A stretch of 33,912 nucleotides of DNA, taken from Pseudomonadales bacterium. GTDB taxonomy: Bacteria; Pseudomonadota; Gammaproteobacteria; Pseudomonadales; Azotimanducaceae. The notes beneath the pieces were generated by a model. The model was given only the letters and a program-made list of their open reading frames with translations, searched no databases and had not been told where the DNA came from. Positions 7,774 through 16,488 of this stretch are shown here, in pieces (position 1 is the stretch's first letter; every line of letters starts with the position of its first letter). Position numbers and translations under genes: made by a program. Location: NCBI GenBank assembly GCA_017854255.1, contig JAFMIA010000030.1:1-33912 (forward strand). Reading direction: 5' to 3'.

Positions 7774-9432
7774 ATGCAATGGAGTTTTGGTGACATTTTA
7801 ACCGCGGTGGCTCAGATCACTGACCCCAATAAGCCCGCTCTAATCCATGGCGAACGCCTGATCACCCACGGCGATTTCAATGTTCGGACCAACAACTTGG
7901 CGCGATCGCTGCTTGAAGGCGGCGCAGAACCCGGAGATAAAATCGCTTTTTACATGCGCAATTGCCCAGAGTACTCCGAGGGCATTGCCGCCGCCTTTAA
8001 AGCCTCGCTCACCCATGTGAACGTAAATTATCGGTATATCGATCACGAACTGGTGTATCTCCTGGATAATGCCGACGCGAAGATCGTGATCTACCAACAA
8101 GAATTCGCTGACTCGGTCGAGCGCATTAAGGCACAACTCCCGCTCGTAACCCAATGGATTGAAGCACAAGACAGCACCGTTCATACCGAGGTTTTGGATA
8201 CCGACTATGAGCGTCGAGCACGCTCTGGCGACGGCAGCGCCGTCGAGGTCGAACATTCTCCAGAGGATCTCTTGTTTTTGTATACCGGTGGCACAACCGG
8301 CATGCCCAAAGGCGTGATGTGGCAGCATGATGATTTGTTTAAAGTCATGGGTGCCGGCGGCAATCCCCGCCTATCAATCCCCCCCAGCGCGAGTTTGGAC
8401 GAACTGCTCAGCCGAATCCAATCCCAACCGGGCCCTGTCAACCTGCCACTGCCGCCCATGATGCACGGAACGGGCCTACTTTCTGCGATCGGCGCAATGG
8501 CCATGGGGGGCACCTGCGTGACCCTGCCCAATACCAATTTTGATCCGAGCCAGGCACTCAGAGCAATCGCAGCCAACCGCGTCACAACCGTCACCATTGT
8601 CGGCGATGCCTTTGCTCGGCCCATGCTCGAAGCCCTCGATGCGGCGCCGCAAGCCTATGACATCAGCTCGGTCAACGTCATCACCTCATCTGGGGTCATG
8701 TGGACGCGGGAAATCAAAGCAGGTTTATTAGAGCACAATGAAAACCTCCTCTTGGTCGATGGCTTTTCGTCCTCGGAAGCCATTGGCTTAGGCAGTTCTG
8801 TCATGACCAAAGCCGAAGACATCGCCGTCGCCAAATTTACCATCGGTCCAAACTGCCGAGTCTTTACGGAAGATCATCGAGAGGTTCATCCCGGCGATAA
8901 CGAAACCGGCATGGTGGCGGTTAGAGGCAATCTGCCTCTCGGTTACTATAAAGACGCAGAAAAAACCGACAAAACATTTAAAATAATCCAGGGAGAGCGC
9001 TACTCGATACCAGGCGACTGGGTTCAAGTCGAAGCAGACGGCACCCTCACGCTCCTGGGCCGCGGTAGCAACTGCATTAACACAGCCGGTGAAAAGGTTT
9101 TCCCAGAAGAAGTCGAAGAAGCGCTCAAACTGCACGATGGCATCGATGATGCTTTGGTGGTCGGGCTCAGCGACCCCAAATGGGGTCAAGCCATTACCGC
9201 GGTCATACAGACCCGACACAACCAAGCCCTCGACCCCGATGAACTGAAGACCTGGGCGCGGCAGCAACTCGCTGCCTACAAATTGCCGAAGCATATCTTC
9301 CAGAAGGAAAGCCTTAACCGAGCACCCAACGGCAAGGCCGATTACGCAAGTATCCGAGCCTTTGCAGAGGCGCAATTGAAACCCGCTGAGTCCTTAGAGG
9401 CCCTAAACCCCGGCGTTAAGCACGGGACATAA
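7774..9432 (+). CDS. Acyl-CoA synthetase (AMP-forming, ANL superfamily)
   Basis: Adenylate-forming ligase, ATP + acid + CoA to acyl-CoA + AMP + PPi, cytosolic or membrane-associated. All core motifs are present in order: the P-loop TGGTTGMPKG (171-180), the aromatic/SSEAIG motif (332-338), GD of the hinge region (414-415), GRGSNCINTAGEKVFPEEVE (429-448) and the catalytic lysine in NGKADY (K521). The 552-aa length is usual. The acid substrate is not readable; related proteins act on medium or long chains or steroid side chains. AAGGGG stands 8 bases before the ATG. The last 17 bases overlap the 3' end of the convergent efpL gene. Confidence 0.92.
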   Translation: MQWSFGDILTAVAQITDPNKPALIHGERLITHGDFNVRTNNLARSLLEGGAEPGDKIAFYMRNCPEYSEGIAAAFKASLTHVNVNYRYIDHELVYLLDNADAKIVIYQQEFADSVERIKAQLPLVTQWIEAQDSTVHTEVLDTDYERRARSGDGSAVEVEHSPEDLLFLYTGGTTGMPKGVMWQHDDLFKVMGAGGNPRLSIPPSASLDELLSRIQSQPGPVNLPLPPMMHGTGLLSAIGAMAMGGTCVTLPNTNFDPSQALRAIAANRVTTVTIVGDAFARPMLEALDAAPQAYDISSVNVITSSGVMWTREIKAGLLEHNENLLLVDGFSSSEAIGLGSSVMTKAEDIAVAKFTIGPNCRVFTEDHREVHPGDNETGMVAVRGNLPLGYYKDAEKTDKTFKIIQGERYSIPGDWVQVEADGTLTLLGRGSNCINTAGEKVFPEEVEEALKLHDGIDDALVVGLSDPKWGQAITAVIQTRHNQALDPDELKTWARQQLAAYKLPKHIFQKESLNRAPNGKADYASIRAFAEAQLKPAESLEALNPGVKHGT

Positions 9433-9982
9433 ATTTTGCGTTCGTGGTGTTAACCTTAATGTGTTCACCCGCGCTGATATACTCAGGAACCTGCACCACC
9501 AAACCTGTCTCGAGGGTTGCGGGCTTGGTTCTGGAGCTCGCGCTCGCGCCTTTTATGCCCGGCGCTGTATCCGAAATCAACAGCGTGACGGCTTGGGGCA
9601 CCTCGATGGCGGCTATTTGGCCGTCAATAACCAGCGCCGTAATGTCCTGCAGACCTTCTTTTAAATAACCCAACTGATCCTCTAAATCAGCGCGATTCAG
9701 ACTGTATTGGGTGTAATCCGTGAGCGCCATAAAGTGGTATTCATCGCCATCTATGTAAGAAAATTGCACCGAGACCCTTTGGCAATCAATCGTTCCAAAT
9801 TGCTCTTCGCCCTTGCTGCTGACCTCTTTTTTTAACCCAGTCAGCAAATTCTTAAACCGCAATTTGTAAAGGGTCACCGCGCCTCTTGAGGATGGGCTTT
9901 TGGTTTCGAGGTGTTTGAGTACGTGGGGGACGCCCTCAATGTCAACCACATCACCCCGCTTGATTTCGCTCGCTTTTGGCAT
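9416..9982 (-). CDS. efpL: Elongation factor P-like protein EfpL/YeiP
   Basis: EF-P paralogue that helps stalled ribosomes at difficult peptide bonds. The protein starts MPKASEIKRGDVVDIEGVPH and keeps the YeiP signature throughout: TLYKLRFKNLLTGLK, VQFSYIDGDEYHFM, TAPGIKGASAS and GLVVQVPEYISAGE. The tip loop of domain I reads SPSSRGA with R33, as in EfpL, rather than the lysine or rhamnosylated arginine context of true EF-P. At 188 aa the length matches E. coli YeiP, and all three OB/KOW-like domains are complete. A GGAG site precedes the ATG. It diverges from the DUF3820 gene across 20 bp and overlaps the acyl-CoA synthetase tail by 17 bp. Confidence 0.95.
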   Translation of the reverse strand: MPKASEIKRGDVVDIEGVPHVLKHLETKSPSSRGAVTLYKLRFKNLLTGLKKEVSSKGEEQFGTIDCQRVSVQFSYIDGDEYHFMALTDYTQYSLNRADLEDQLGYLKEGLQDITALVIDGQIAAIEVPQAVTLLISDTAPGIKGASASSRTKPATLETGLVVQVPEYISAGEHIKVNTTNAKFMSRA

Positions 9983-10002
9983 CAGGCTCTCCTTAACAAT
10001 TC

Positions 10003-10257
10003 ATGATTATAAACGGCATGCACTTTCAACCCAATGACTTAGAAGCCGTTGCCAACGTCACCATGCCGTTTGGAAAGTTTAAAGGCACTCGGATTCATCG
10101 ACTACCAGAGGCGTATTTAATCTGGTTTTCCGAGAGAGGCTTCCCAACGGGCCAACTTGGCACGCTCATGAGCCTTGCCTTGACGCTTAAAATCGATGGC
10201 CTTGAACATCTAACCCAGCCGCTGGAAAGACCTTCGCGGCGCGAGGCCCCGTCGTAA
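10003..10257 (+). CDS. DUF3820 (QSregVF_b) family protein
   Basis: Small cytoplasmic protein of 84 residues. Its core MPFGKFKGTRIHRLPEAYLI, then WFSERGFPTGQLGTLMSLAL and DGLEHL, matches the DUF3820/QSregVF_b family (annotated as putative quorum-sensing-regulated virulence factor). Biochemical function is not established. Two start codons are possible, ATG 10003 and ATG 10018; neither has a clear ribosome binding site, and the second would begin MHFQPND. The gene faces away from efpL with just 20-35 bp between the starts, an arrangement that leaves no room for two independent promoters outside coding sequence. Confidence 0.85.
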   Translation: MIINGMHFQPNDLEAVANVTMPFGKFKGTRIHRLPEAYLIWFSERGFPTGQLGTLMSLALTLKIDGLEHLTQPLERPSRREAPS

Positions 10258-10571
10258 CCCAAATGTGGAAGACGCATCCAAGCCCGGCCAGCGCGGCGTT
10301 CGTGTGGCGCGGGTTTAACTCGCTGGGAAATAACCCCATTCAAGACCTTGCCCCGGCCTAGACCCCCCGTTTTATTTTCCCCGAATCACCTGCCGCGGCG
10401 TTTTAAAGTGAAGCCCCTGCAGGCCTGCTCAAATTTGAATTCGCCCAACCGCTTTTTCCCTTTAAGCTTTTCGCAATCAAGGGTGCACCTCGGCCAATGA
10501 CGAATCGCTGTAATTTGACGCCAGCACCCCCAGCTAGGACAATCACACCAACTTTTTTCAGAGCAGTCCTT
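10258..10571. other. 314-bp spacer
   Basis: No gene is supported. Forward and reverse ORFs across it (10095-10343 -, 10386-10619 -, 10403-10681 -) are shadows of the flanking genes or lack motifs. No clear terminator or promoter can be placed. Confidence 0.45.
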
Positions 10572-10862
10572 ATGGCAATTGGTATCATCGCAACCCTCGA
10601 AATCAAAGCAGGCGAACAAGCCGCCTTCGAAGCCATCTTTTTAGAATTGAGCGCCCTCGTGCGGGCCAATGAACCGGGCAACCACTTTTACGCACTCCAC
10701 AAGAGTCGAGCGTCCGACACCACTTACGTGGTCCTTGAACAATATGTGGATGACGCGGCGCTGCAAGCGCACAACCAAACCGAGTACTTCAAGCGACTCG
10801 GCGCAGCGATGGGGCCTCACATGGCAGGACGCCCAAAGATAGAAATGTTGGATGCGGTTTAA
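10572..10862 (+). CDS. Antibiotic biosynthesis monooxygenase (ABM/YgiN-like) family protein
   Basis: A 96-residue dimeric alpha-beta barrel protein. It begins IGIIATLEIKAGEQAAFEAI, followed by ALVRANEPGNHFYALHKS, TYVVLEQYVDDAALQAHNQT and EYFKRLGAAMGPHMAG, the standard ABM layout including the conserved E-x-Y/H-x-x-S-x-F-like region. Members include quinol monooxygenase YgiN and signal-degrading or haem-handling relatives; the substrate here is unknown. The ATG at 10572 is chosen over an upstream in-frame start at 10497 because it begins at the first beta strand and the extension has no family resemblance. Confidence 0.85.
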   Translation: MAIGIIATLEIKAGEQAAFEAIFLELSALVRANEPGNHFYALHKSRASDTTYVVLEQYVDDAALQAHNQTEYFKRLGAAMGPHMAGRPKIEMLDAV

Positions 10863-10877
10863 AGCCGAGACCGTTGC

Positions 10878-10896
10878 CCGGCGCAACACGCGCCGG
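10878..10896. terminator. GC-rich hairpin between convergent genes
   Basis: CCGGCGC (10878-10884) and GCGCCGG (10890-10896) form a perfect 7-bp stem with a 5-nt loop, between the convergent ABM and esterase genes. There is no T-tract on either side, so it may be a processing or pause structure rather than an intrinsic terminator. Confidence 0.4.
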
Positions 10897-10934
10897 CAGA
10901 TAAGTGGCTTAGGTGGCTGATTTAGGCCGGTGGA

Positions 10935-11957
10935 TTAGGCGAGTTTATCAACCAGCCAGGGCAGTGAGCGATCCATCCGATAGTCGATGCCCGAATGGGT
11001 ATCATCGAAGGTTTCGAATTCATGCTCTATGTTCAGTGCCTCGCAGCGCGCACTAAACTTTCGTGCACCATAGAGCAAATGGTATTGATCTCTTAAACCG
11101 CAATCCAGAAACAACCCTTTCAGGCCACGCAAATTTTCCTGAGCTGCTATCCGCTCGAGCCCTACAATCGGGTCGAAGGACTGCCAGGCTGCCCATCTGT
11201 CATCATCCCTTTCGCAGGTTTGCAGATCCACCGGCAACCGAACGCCAAAGGGCGCATCCGGATCAGGATCATAGGACGCCGCCATCGCAAACGTCATCAG
11301 CACGTGCATCTCGCCGCCGCCTATGCGCCGGCGGCGATGGAGACGTTCTATATAACCTGAAATACTCAACCCGCTCTGGGTCAAAGCCAAGAGTACCTCA
11401 GGAAATTCCCGCCCATAACACAACTCAAAATCCATATCACCGGAATGACACACCACAGCGCCCCAATGTTCCCCGTGATGAAGCGCCTGATGCAGCGCGC
11501 CGTAGCCGCCGCTGGACTTACCAAAAAGCCCTCTGCCCCCAGGTTCTGTGATGACCGGATACCGGGCTTCAACCCCAGGCACTAAGACCTCATGCAACCA
11601 ACGCGCCCAATGCCCCATCGCAATTGAGTCAACATATTGGTTGCCCCCCAGGGACGTAAAACAATCTGGGAACACATAGACTGCGGGCGCAAGATGCCCT
11701 TGCATCATTAACCGATCGACCCGCTGGGGCACCGTTTCGCCAAACCCCTTCCAAGCAAGATGAGATAGGCCACTCCCTGTGAAACCCGCCAAATCAATAA
11801 GCAGCGGGTAGCGCTCACCCTCGCGGCAGGCTTGCGGAACATAGACCCCAACGGTCCGAGCGGTCGGGTCTCCCAACAGATTGTCGAGTAAAGCGTGGGC
11901 GTCGGTTTGAAAAAACTCAAGGCGGCCTTTTGGCTGGCTAAAGGCATGTACTGGCAT
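10935..11957 (-). CDS. Alpha/beta-hydrolase-fold esterase (PF00756-like)
   Basis: Putative cytoplasmic esterase of 340 residues in the enterochelin esterase/esterase D-type group. The nucleophile elbow is GKSSGGYG (S148 in G-x-S-x-G). Candidate acid D290 lies in DCGLRDQYHL and the histidine H321 in DDTHSGIDYRMD; the spacing and the final LPW motif fit this group. An early VGVYVPQACREGERYPLLID stretch is the usual first strand region. No signal peptide is seen. The ATG is preceded by GAGGAG. It is read in the same direction as the RND operon, 26 bp downstream of the permease stop, so it may be its last gene, but a shared function is not evident. Confidence 0.83.
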   Translation of the reverse strand: MPVHAFSQPKGRLEFFQTDAHALLDNLLGDPTARTVGVYVPQACREGERYPLLIDLAGFTGSGLSHLAWKGFGETVPQRVDRLMMQGHLAPAVYVFPDCFTSLGGNQYVDSIAMGHWARWLHEVLVPGVEARYPVITEPGGRGLFGKSSGGYGALHQALHHGEHWGAVVCHSGDMDFELCYGREFPEVLLALTQSGLSISGYIERLHRRRRIGGGEMHVLMTFAMAASYDPDPDAPFGVRLPVDLQTCERDDDRWAAWQSFDPIVGLERIAAQENLRGLKGLFLDCGLRDQYHLLYGARKFSARCEALNIEHEFETFDDTHSGIDYRMDRSLPWLVDKLA

Positions 11958-11983
11958 CGAAACTCCTCATCGTGGCACCGTTG

Positions 11984-14900
11984 TCAAACGGTGGATTCCG
12001 TCGCGACAGCAGGAGACCGCAATCCCGTAATCAGACCGCCAATGTCCTCAAAAACGCGATAAATCGCCGGAACCACCAACAAGGTGATCACCGTTGCAAA
12101 CGTGACGCCGAATGCAAGGGACACAGCCATTGGTACTAGGAACTGCGCCTGTACGCTGGTATTGAACATCAGCGGCATCAGGCCAACAAACGTGGTGAGT
12201 GAGGTGAGAATAATCGGCCGGCAGCGGGTCACGGCCGCATTGACCACCGCATCATCTAAAGCTTCGCCTTCCGACACCAACCTGTTTACCGTGTAGGTTA
12301 AAATCAAGCTGCTATTCACCACAACCCCCGCGGCCGCAATCATTCCTAGAATCGACATCATGGCGATACCCGCAACGAGGTCAAACTGCTTCATAATTTG
12401 GTGCCCCCAAATCGCTCCAACATAGGCAAAGGGGATGACGCTCATGATCATGAGCGGCTGAGTATAGGAATGCAGTGGAATGGCCAGCAGCGCATAGATC
12501 ACAAACAAGGCGATTAAAAATGGAAACACCAAACTCACTAAATATTCACCGCTCTGGCGTTGCTCGCCCTCAAGACTGAGCGCGACCCTTGGATGATCTT
12601 TTAACAGGTCATTGAGATAACCGCGGCTCAGATCACTCAGCACCTCCTCGGCTGTAATGACACTCCGATCGACATCCGCTGTGACGCTCACAACCCGACG
12701 GGCATCCGTGCGGTTAATACTCGCATATCCGCGTCCAAGATCCGCCTCTGCAACCGTGCTAAAGGGAATCTCTGAACCGGCCGGCGTTCGGACCCGCATC
12801 CGGTCAAGTGCGCCAACACTGCGCCGTTCAGAGTCGGTATAACGCACCATCACCCGTACATCGTCTCGGCCTCTTTGAATGCGCTGCGCCTCCTCACCAT
12901 AAAAGGCCTGTCGAACCTGGCTGGCCAATTGTGCGAGTGATAAACCCGCTGCATCGCCCTCGGGTTTCATCGATAACTTGAGTTCTTGCTTGCCCGAACG
13001 AAACGAATCGGTAATATCGATGACGCCCGGATAGCTCGAGAGTTTCAGCCGCAACGCCGCGGCGATTTCCCGAAGCTCACCGACGTTCTCGCCCGACAAC
13101 TGAATATCAATTGCATTGCCTACCGTGAACAACGAGCTATTGAACTTCAACTCAACCGCCCCAGGAATTGAGCCGGCCTGCTCACGCCAAAGATTGGCAA
13201 TCGTTCTGGTATCCAGCGTACGCGCCTGACTCGGTGTGAGCTGCAAGGTCACCTCACCTAAATGGCCGCCTCCGGAGCTGCCCCCACCCGAACCACCCGG
13301 CCCACCCCCACCACGACTGGATGGCTGATTACCCACTGCCGATAAAATGTGCGTCACGGGCGGCGCATCCGGGAACTGTGCCGCAAGCCCCTCGGCAAGC
13401 GCCTCAGCAGACTGCTCAAGGTAGAGCACCGCATCCGCCGTTACGGCGGCCGAAGTCCCCAAAGGCATCGTCAACTGCGCGATCGCTTGATCAGACGCCA
13501 GCGGCGGAAAAAACGAGAAAGGCAATCGCCCACTACCAATGACGCCCAAGCCAGACAAGAAAAACACGAAGGCCAAAGCGAGGGTTGTGTATCTTGCGGA
13601 GACGGCTCGCGCGACCAACCGGCGAAAGCGCGTATTGATAAAGGCTTCAACCGACTCGGAAAACCGTTCTTGGGCACGCACCAGACGCGTCGCAATACCT
13701 TGCGACAAGGAGAAAGCATGCAGCAGGATCATGACAGACACCACGGCAACTGCGAGTCCAATATAACTTGAAACATCCCAGGCAAATTCCAACAATAAGA
13801 TCCCCACGACGGGCACCATCAAGAGATAGATTTCTCCTGCTTCGGTTTTGACATCTTGGTGACCTAAGTGTGCCGGCAGTATCAATTGAGATTCAATCAA
13901 GGAAAAAATCAAGCAGCAAATCACGACCGTTGCGATCACCGCGCCGATTTGCCCAGAGGTCCCGACCCCCTGCAACATGGGCACAAAGGCGCAGATCGTT
14001 GTTAGCACCCCAAAGATAACCGGCACTGATATTTTCTGCGTCCCGAGCACCGCGCCTTCGAGCAGCGTCCGGCTCTTTCGTTGCTCGGCGAAGACATTTT
14101 CCCCCACCACAATCGCGTCATCCACCATAATGCCGAGCACGAGGATGAAGCCAAACAATGAGATCCCATCGATGGACAATCCAAGATAGTTTGTTAAATA
14201 TAAAGCGCCCAAAAACGCCACCGGCACGCCAATACTCACCCAGAAGGCGAGCCTCGGCCGCAAGAATAAGGCCAGTAAGATCAAGACCATCAGAAAGCCC
14301 TGACGCGCACTATCGAGCAAAGTACTCAGGCGATCTCGAAGTAATCTGGAATTATCGTTCCACACTGTCAGCGTGACGCCCTCTGGCAAGCTACCCGAGG
14401 CCGTTTCTAAATAACGATTCACCTCTTCAGTGATCTTCAGAATATCTTGGTCGCCGACCCGAGACACTCGAATGATCGCAGCCGGATCCCCATCAAAGCG
14501 CAAGGCTTGATCGGTGTCTTCGAACCCATCCGAGACGGTTGCAACATCTTTCAAAAACACTCGACGGCCGTCCGAATCACTGCTTAAGAGTAAATTTTCA
14601 AACTCCTCACCGCTATAAGCCTGGCCTTGGGTTCGCAATAGAATCTCGCCATCAGTGGTTTTGATTGCCCCACCCGGAACATCTAACGATTGACGTCGAA
14701 TCACGCTCGCGACTTGATCCAAGGTCAACCCATTGCGCTGCAAAGAAGCCTCAGACACCTCGACCGACACTTCATACGGTCGCGTATTGATCAACGCAAC
14801 CTGCGTAATACTCGGCAATGCCGCAATATCGTCGCGAACGCGTTGCCCAAGCACCTTCAGCGCACGTTCATCTTTCGGTCCCGTAATCGCAATGTCCATC

Positions 14901-15310
14901 ACGCTTCGGACACTCGTAATCAAATTAATGATGGGCTTTTCTGTCTCCGTTGGGAGGGTATCAATCGCATCGACGCGATTTTTGACGTCATCCAGCGCTT
15001 TCGATTTATCGGTGTCCTCAAACAGTTCAACCGACACCGTACAGATCCCCTCGTTGGCGGCGGACCGGATTTCCTTCACGCCTTCAACGCCCTCCAACTC
15101 TTCTTCAATGCGCACGCATACGCCCTGCTCAACCTCTTCTGGCGCCGCACCGAGGTACAAAACCGACACCGTAATGATTGGGACGTCGATGTCCGGAAAA
15201 GATTTTTGAGGCATCGTCAGCAGTGCCGAGGCGCCAAAGAGGACCACCAAAATGAGGAGCAAGTTGGCGGCAATATGATTTTCAGCAAACCAAGCAATAA
15301 TCGTTTTCAT
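11984..15310 (-). CDS. RND efflux permease, HAE-1-like, with two extra hydrophobic segments
   Basis: Inner-membrane proton-driven exporter of the AcrB superfamily, 1108 residues. It begins MKTIIAWFAENHIAANLLLI (TM1), has the porter domain to about 330, TM2-TM6 around 337-478 with the proton-relay acids D397-D398 in LGIMVDDAIVVGENVF, a second porter domain (about 600-910) and TM8-TM12 from 923. Two features are unusual: two additional hydrophobic stretches, about 494-511 and 514-534, between TM6 and TM7, and a glycine/serine-rich run at 667-682 (13265-13312) in the second porter domain. Its start overlaps the adaptor stop by 4 bp. The substrate cannot be read. Confidence 0.93.
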   Translation of the reverse strand: MKTIIAWFAENHIAANLLLILVVLFGASALLTMPQKSFPDIDVPIITVSVLYLGAAPEEVEQGVCVRIEEELEGVEGVKEIRSAANEGICTVSVELFEDTDKSKALDDVKNRVDAIDTLPTETEKPIINLITSVRSVMDIAITGPKDERALKVLGQRVRDDIAALPSITQVALINTRPYEVSVEVSEASLQRNGLTLDQVASVIRRQSLDVPGGAIKTTDGEILLRTQGQAYSGEEFENLLLSSDSDGRRVFLKDVATVSDGFEDTDQALRFDGDPAAIIRVSRVGDQDILKITEEVNRYLETASGSLPEGVTLTVWNDNSRLLRDRLSTLLDSARQGFLMVLILLALFLRPRLAFWVSIGVPVAFLGALYLTNYLGLSIDGISLFGFILVLGIMVDDAIVVGENVFAEQRKSRTLLEGAVLGTQKISVPVIFGVLTTICAFVPMLQGVGTSGQIGAVIATVVICCLIFSLIESQLILPAHLGHQDVKTEAGEIYLLMVPVVGILLLEFAWDVSSYIGLAVAVVSVMILLHAFSLSQGIATRLVRAQERFSESVEAFINTRFRRLVARAVSARYTTLALAFVFFLSGLGVIGSGRLPFSFFPPLASDQAIAQLTMPLGTSAAVTADAVLYLEQSAEALAEGLAAQFPDAPPVTHILSAVGNQPSSRGGGGPGGSGGGSSGGGHLGEVTLQLTPSQARTLDTRTIANLWREQAGSIPGAVELKFNSSLFTVGNAIDIQLSGENVGELREIAAALRLKLSSYPGVIDITDSFRSGKQELKLSMKPEGDAAGLSLAQLASQVRQAFYGEEAQRIQRGRDDVRVMVRYTDSERRSVGALDRMRVRTPAGSEIPFSTVAEADLGRGYASINRTDARRVVSVTADVDRSVITAEEVLSDLSRGYLNDLLKDHPRVALSLEGEQRQSGEYLVSLVFPFLIALFVIYALLAIPLHSYTQPLMIMSVIPFAYVGAIWGHQIMKQFDLVAGIAMMSILGMIAAAGVVVNSSLILTYTVNRLVSEGEALDDAVVNAAVTRCRPIILTSLTTFVGLMPLMFNTSVQAQFLVPMAVSLAFGVTFATVITLLVVPAIYRVFEDIGGLITGLRSPAVATESTV

Positions 15311-16488
15311 CGCAGGCTCACCTCAGCCAAGGTTTCAACAATACGAACCTGCATCCCCTCGACGGCATCATCCATCGCGGACAAGCAGACTCGGTCGCCA
15401 TCCGACAAACCATCACCAATCAAAACCCAATCCCCCTCTCGTCGAACGACATTGACGCTCACCAGGCGAAGCCGCTGTTCCGCATCGATCAAAAACACTG
15501 AACTGTCCCCTCGAAGTGCCGTTCGAGGCAGTTTCACAACGCCCGGCAGCTTTCGGCCCAAAATTTCGGCTTCCACAAAGAGTCCGACCGCCAAAGGCGT
15601 CCCGCCAGCACGTGTTTGGTAGGGTGCTTTGATTCGGGCAACCAAATTCACCATGCGGGTCACCGCGTCAATCTCGCCTTCCGTCCGGACAATCTCGCCT
15701 TCCCAACGTTGCATCTCACCGGCGAAATTAGCACTCAATGAGACTTTGGGCCGCTCGGTCTCGGCAATGCCTTGCTCCGATAATGTCACGTCTAAATACG
15801 CCAGTTCTTGATCCTGTATCGGCAAACGGACTTCGGCGTAATCAGTCGCATAGAGCTTTGCAACCGCCACGCCCTTCGAAACATATTGGCCCACATCGAT
15901 TTTTTCGCTGCGCACCCGGCCTTGATAGGGCGCGACCACTCGCGTCCGCGTCAGGTCTCGCTGAGCGCCTTCCAATCGAGCGGCCGCTTCTCGATAGCCC
16001 GCCTTGGCGAACTGTAGGCGCTTTAACGCCTCATCCTCGAGCGCTTGGCTGGCGGACTGACGTTGCTTCAAGTCGAGCTGCCGGTCATAGTCCTTCTGCG
16101 CAAAATTGACTGCACTCGCCGCTTTGGCAAGCGCCGCGCTCGCCAGTTCCAACGCAATTTTATAATCGCTGGGGTCCACCTCGAATAGGACTTCACCGAC
16201 GTCAAAAAATCCGCCTGTCACCATGCCTTGCGCCGTGCTGACAATGCGACCGGATACTTCGGAGACTAAATCAGTTTCACTGCGCGGCTCGACAGTGCCA
16301 AAAGCGCCAGCAGTTAACTGCAAAGCCTGCATCTCGACCACTTGGCTTTGCACCAGCGGTTTTATCGGTGCTGGCGGCCTGGAATCCAGTTTTGGTCCGG
16401 TTGATATTAAAATGAAAAACAACACGAACCCCAATCCAGCCACGATAACCGGGGCTAAAACGGGTTTTAAACGGGCGATCGAAATCAT
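15307..16488 (-). CDS. RND periplasmic adaptor (membrane fusion protein)
   Basis: Adaptor that links the permease to an outer-membrane channel. One N-terminal transmembrane or signal-anchor segment (about 12-31) is followed by a biotinyl-lipoyl half (VSGRIVSTAQGMVTGGFFDV), a helical hairpin with heptad-like Lys/Gln/Ala/Leu content (about 137-190), the returning lipoyl strand VVAPYQGRVRSEKIDVGQYV, and beta-barrel and membrane-proximal domains to the end. The 393-aa length is standard. No Cys follows the signal segment, so it is not an evident lipoprotein. Both gene junctions are ATGA overlaps. No TolC-like channel gene lies in the window, so the complex presumably borrows one. Confidence 0.92.
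   Translation of the reverse strand: MISIARLKPVLAPVIVAGLGFVLFFILISTGPKLDSRPPAPIKPLVQSQVVEMQALQLTAGAFGTVEPRSETDLVSEVSGRIVSTAQGMVTGGFFDVGEVLFEVDPSDYKIALELASAALAKAASAVNFAQKDYDRQLDLKQRQSASQALEDEALKRLQFAKAGYREAAARLEGAQRDLTRTRVVAPYQGRVRSEKIDVGQYVSKGVAVAKLYATDYAEVRLPIQDQELAYLDVTLSEQGIAETERPKVSLSANFAGEMQRWEGEIVRTEGEIDAVTRMVNLVARIKAPYQTRAGGTPLAVGLFVEAEILGRKLPGVVKLPRTALRGDSSVFLIDAEQRLRLVSVNVVRREGDWVLIGDGLSDGDRVCLSAMDDAVEGMQVRIVETLAEVSLR

Noticed and set aside
10386-10619. Cysteine-rich 77-residue ORF on the minus strand
   Set aside because: It overlaps the ABM gene antisense, has no ribosome binding site, and the cysteines are scattered without a known zinc-binding or peptide pattern.
14690-15622. 310-residue ORF on the plus strand
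   Set aside because: It lies wholly antisense to the well-supported RND permease and adaptor genes and shows no family motif.
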